A DNA stretch of 44,458 bases, from contig JAHJYA010000050.1 of NCBI GenBank assembly GCA_018826895.1, forward strand, positions 1 through 44,458. Reading direction: 5' to 3'. Source of the stretch: Gammaproteobacteria bacterium (GTDB lineage Bacteria; Pseudomonadota; Gammaproteobacteria; Pseudomonadales; Pseudomonadaceae). The notes beneath the pieces were generated by a model. That model searched no databases and was not told the DNA's origin. It was given only the letters and a program-made list of their open reading frames with translations. Each line of letters starts with the position of its first letter. The stretch's first letter is position 1. The position numbers and the translations under genes were made by a program. Shown here one piece after another: positions 42,432 to 44,458 of this stretch.

Positions 42432-42748
42432 CGATGTTGACCGAGACTTTAGGAAGTGGGACTGCGCCCGTGAGTGACAACACCAGTTTGAAACAGCACC
42501 TCAATACGCCTAGCGAAGAGGGGCAAACCCTGCGTGGCAGCGTGGAAAAGGCGCTGCACAACTACTTCGCCCACCTCGAAGGCGCGGACGTCACCGACGT
42601 CTACAACCTGGTGCTCACCGAAGTCGAAGCCCCCCTGCTGGAAACCGTGATGAATTACGTCAAGGGTAACCAGACCAAAGCCTCGGAGCTGCTCGGCCTG
42701 AACCGCGGCACCCTGCGCAAGAAGCTCAAGCAGTACGACCTGCTGTAA
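42428..42748 (+). CDS. fis: Nucleoid-associated DNA-binding protein Fis
   Basis: This 106-residue factor binds and bends DNA at AT-rich sites with loose consensus, controlling rRNA genes, recombination and growth phase. The C-terminal helix-turn-helix is nearly invariant here ([31 protein letters not shown]). The N-terminal beta-hairpin arms correspond to the variable start. It overlaps dusB by four bases, so it depends on coupled translation. A terminator follows 13 bases after the stop. Confidence 0.98.
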   Translation: MTMLTETLGSGTAPVSDNTSLKQHLNTPSEEGQTLRGSVEKALHNYFAHLEGADVTDVYNLVLTEVEAPLLETVMNYVKGNQTKASELLGLNRGTLRKKLKQYDLL

Positions 42749-42761
42749 CCCCGAACTCCCG

Positions 42762-42791
42762 AAAAGGGCGGCCATAACAGCCGCCTTTTTT
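42762..42791 (+). terminator. Rho-independent terminator after fis
   Basis: A stem (AAAAGGGCGGC ... GCCGCCTTTTTT, about 10 base pairs with a 7-base loop) ending in six T residues lies between fis and purH. It is the clearest intrinsic terminator in the window. Confidence 0.9.
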
Positions 42792-42821
42792 GCTGACACC
42801 TCCGCTCTGATGGACGCTGAA

Positions 42822-44429
42822 ATGACCGACCAGACCACCCGCCTCCCCGTTCGCCGCGCCTTGATCAGTGTTTCCGACAAGACCGGCATCCTCGAGTTTG
42901 CCCGCGAGCTGGTTGCCCTGAATGTGGAAATTCTCTCCACCGGTGGCACCTACAAGCTGCTCAAGGACAACGGCATCGCTGCCGTGGAAGTCGCCGACTA
43001 CACAGGCTTCCCGGAAATGATGGACGGTCGCGTCAAGACCCTGCACCCGAAGATCCACGGCGGCATCCTCGGCCGTCGCGCCCTCGACGGCGCGGTGATG
43101 GACGAGCACGGCATCAAGCCGATCGACCTGGTGGCGGTCAACCTCTACCCCTTCGCCGCCACTGTGGCCAAGCCCGGCTGTGACCTGGCCGACGCCATCG
43201 AGAACATCGATATCGGCGGACCGACCATGGTCCGTTCTGCCGCGAAGAACCACAAAGACGTGGCCATCGTGGTCAACACCAGCGACTACAACGGCATTGT
43301 CGAGTCGCTGAAAGCCGGCGGCCTGAGCTACGCCCAGCGCTTCGACCTGGCGCTGAAGGCCTTCGAGCACACCGCCGCCTACGACGGCATGATCGCCAAT
43401 TACCTGGGCACCATCGACCAGCACCGCGAAACCCTGTCCACCGAAGACCGCAGCGCCTTCCCGCGCACCTTCAACAGCCAGTTCGTCAAGGCTCAGGAAA
43501 TGCGCTACGGCGAGAACCCGCACCAGAGCGCGGCGTTCTACGTGGAAGCACAGAAAGGCGAAGCCAGCGTCGCCACGGCCGTGCAACTGCAAGGCAAAGA
43601 GCTGTCGTTCAACAACGTCGCCGACACCGATGCTGCGCTGGAGTGCGTGAAGAGCTTCGTCAAGCCGGCCTGCGTGATCGTCAAGCACGCCAACCCCTGC
43701 GGCGTGGCCGTGGCCCTGGACAGCGAAGGTGGCATTCGCCAGGCCTACGAGCTGGCCTACGCCACCGATACCGAGTCGGCCTTTGGCGGCATCATCGCCT
43801 TCAACCGCGAGTTGGACGGCGCCACCGCCCAGGCCATCGTCGAGCGTCAGTTCGTCGAAGTGATCATTGCCCCGAAAATTAGCGCCGAAGCTCGTGCCGT
43901 AGTCGCCGCCAAAGCCAACGTGCGCCTACTCGAATGCGGCGAATGGCCGGCCGAGCGCAGTGCTGGCTGGGACTTCAAGCGGGTCAACGGTGGCCTGCTG
44001 GTGCAGAGCCGTGATATCGGCATGATCAAGGCTGAAGACCTGAAGATCGTCACCCAGCGCGCGCCGAGCGAGCAGGAAATTCACGACCTGATCTTCGCCT
44101 GGAAAGTGGCCAAATTCGTAAAATCCAACGCCATCGTCTACGCCAAGAACCGCCAGACCATCGGCGTCGGCGCCGGCCAGATGAGCCGCGTCAACTCCGC
44201 CCGTATCGCCGCGATCAAAGCCGAGCACGCCGGCTTGCAGGTCTCCGGTTCGGTCATGGCCAGCGATGCCTTCTTCCCGTTCCGCGACGGCCTGGATAAC
44301 GCAGCTGCCAATGGCATCACCGCAGTGATCCAGCCGGGAGGCTCGATGCGCGACAACGAAGTGATCGCGGCGGCCGACGAGGCGGGCATTGCCATGGTGT
44401 TTACCTCGATGCGCCATTTCCGTCATTGA
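42822..44429 (+). CDS. purH: Bifunctional AICAR transformylase/IMP cyclohydrolase
   Basis: This 535-residue enzyme performs the last two steps of IMP synthesis, formylating AICAR with 10-formyl-THF and closing the ring. The N-terminal cyclohydrolase (MGS-like fold) shows [48 protein letters not shown] and AVNLYPF. The transformylase part has [13 protein letters not shown] [33 protein letters not shown] and [20 protein letters not shown] 42822 is preferred to 42810 for its GGACG upstream and the conserved [15 protein letters not shown] start. The gene is complete, and the contig ends 29 bases later. Confidence 0.97.
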   Translation: MTDQTTRLPVRRALISVSDKTGILEFARELVALNVEILSTGGTYKLLKDNGIAAVEVADYTGFPEMMDGRVKTLHPKIHGGILGRRALDGAVMDEHGIKPIDLVAVNLYPFAATVAKPGCDLADAIENIDIGGPTMVRSAAKNHKDVAIVVNTSDYNGIVESLKAGGLSYAQRFDLALKAFEHTAAYDGMIANYLGTIDQHRETLSTEDRSAFPRTFNSQFVKAQEMRYGENPHQSAAFYVEAQKGEASVATAVQLQGKELSFNNVADTDAALECVKSFVKPACVIVKHANPCGVAVALDSEGGIRQAYELAYATDTESAFGGIIAFNRELDGATAQAIVERQFVEVIIAPKISAEARAVVAAKANVRLLECGEWPAERSAGWDFKRVNGGLLVQSRDIGMIKAEDLKIVTQRAPSEQEIHDLIFAWKVAKFVKSNAIVYAKNRQTIGVGAGQMSRVNSARIAAIKAEHAGLQVSGSVMASDAFFPFRDGLDNAAANGITAVIQPGGSMRDNEVIAAADEAGIAMVFTSMRHFRH

Positions 44430-44440
44430 TGGCGTGGTGG

Positions 44441-44458
44441 AGATCGGAAGAGCACACG
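44441..44458. other. Illumina TruSeq adapter remnant at contig end (assembly artefact)
   Basis: The final 18 bases, AGATCGGAAGAGCACACG, equal the start of the standard Illumina TruSeq read-1 adapter. They directly follow purH and eleven bases of genomic sequence. They should not be read as biology, and the contig edge is likely trimmed too little. Confidence 0.95.

Noticed and set aside
1..44458. tRNA, rRNA, CRISPR array, integrase, transposase or riboswitch
   Set aside because: I looked for cloverleaf, repeat-spacer and family motifs and found none; small tRNA-like folds could be missed by eye.

Overview
The window is high-GC gammaproteobacterial chromosome and almost certainly Pseudomonas. 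Its right half carries a gene order I know from P. aeruginosa: speA, an SUI1-like gene, a Nudix gene, a DUF2333 gene, gcbA, ctpL, dsbD (dipZ), aroQ, accB, accC, prmA, a zinc-ribbon/DUF3426 gene, dusB, fis, purH. Protein lengths and motifs fit throughout. I cannot name the species. The sequence looks like one complete draft contig: it starts inside a vgrG gene, a repeated family where assemblies often break, and its last 18 bases equal the start of an Illumina TruSeq adapter.

Region 1 (1-7093, + strand) is a type VI secretion (T6SS) effector island. It holds the 3' end of vgrG, a DUF4123 adaptor, a 1105-residue VasX/BTH_I2691-like membrane-active effector, two related two-helix membrane proteins (DUF6708-like) that are probable immunity proteins, and a third small membrane protein of unknown role. 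Overlapping starts and stops tie the first three genes together.

Region 2 (7132-13684, - strand) has a HAD phosphatase gene and a complete archaic (Csu/CupE-type) chaperone-usher pilus operon. In transcription order this is three spore-coat-U pilins, chaperone, usher and two-domain tip adhesin.

Region 3 (13685-26132) is mixed housekeeping and signalling: tesB, a deacetylase-like gene, topB behind a LexA-like box, a flavoprotein, a REC-CheC protein with a PAS protein, a VOC protein, rhlE, a DEDDh exonuclease next to a NYN protein, a YciC-like membrane protein and a lipoprotein hydrolase.

Region 4 (26213-44429) is the conserved core block listed above. It covers polyamine synthesis, c-di-GMP signalling, phosphate taxis (ctpL behind a Pho box), periplasmic disulfide reduction, fatty-acid initiation, ribosome and tRNA modification, Fis and purine synthesis.

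The most unusual signal is a dispersed palindromic repeat with ends CTAGGGTCTG...CAGACCCTAG. Three copies (20272-20539, 23004-23063, 39735-39789) each begin exactly at the TAG stop codon of a gene, with TAGGGTCTG reading in the direction of that gene. The long copy encloses two more inverted repeats, so its RNA could fold as a three-way junction directly upstream of the PAS gene. No tRNA, rRNA, CRISPR array, transposase or integrase was seen, and no gene-free stretch exceeds 300 bases.
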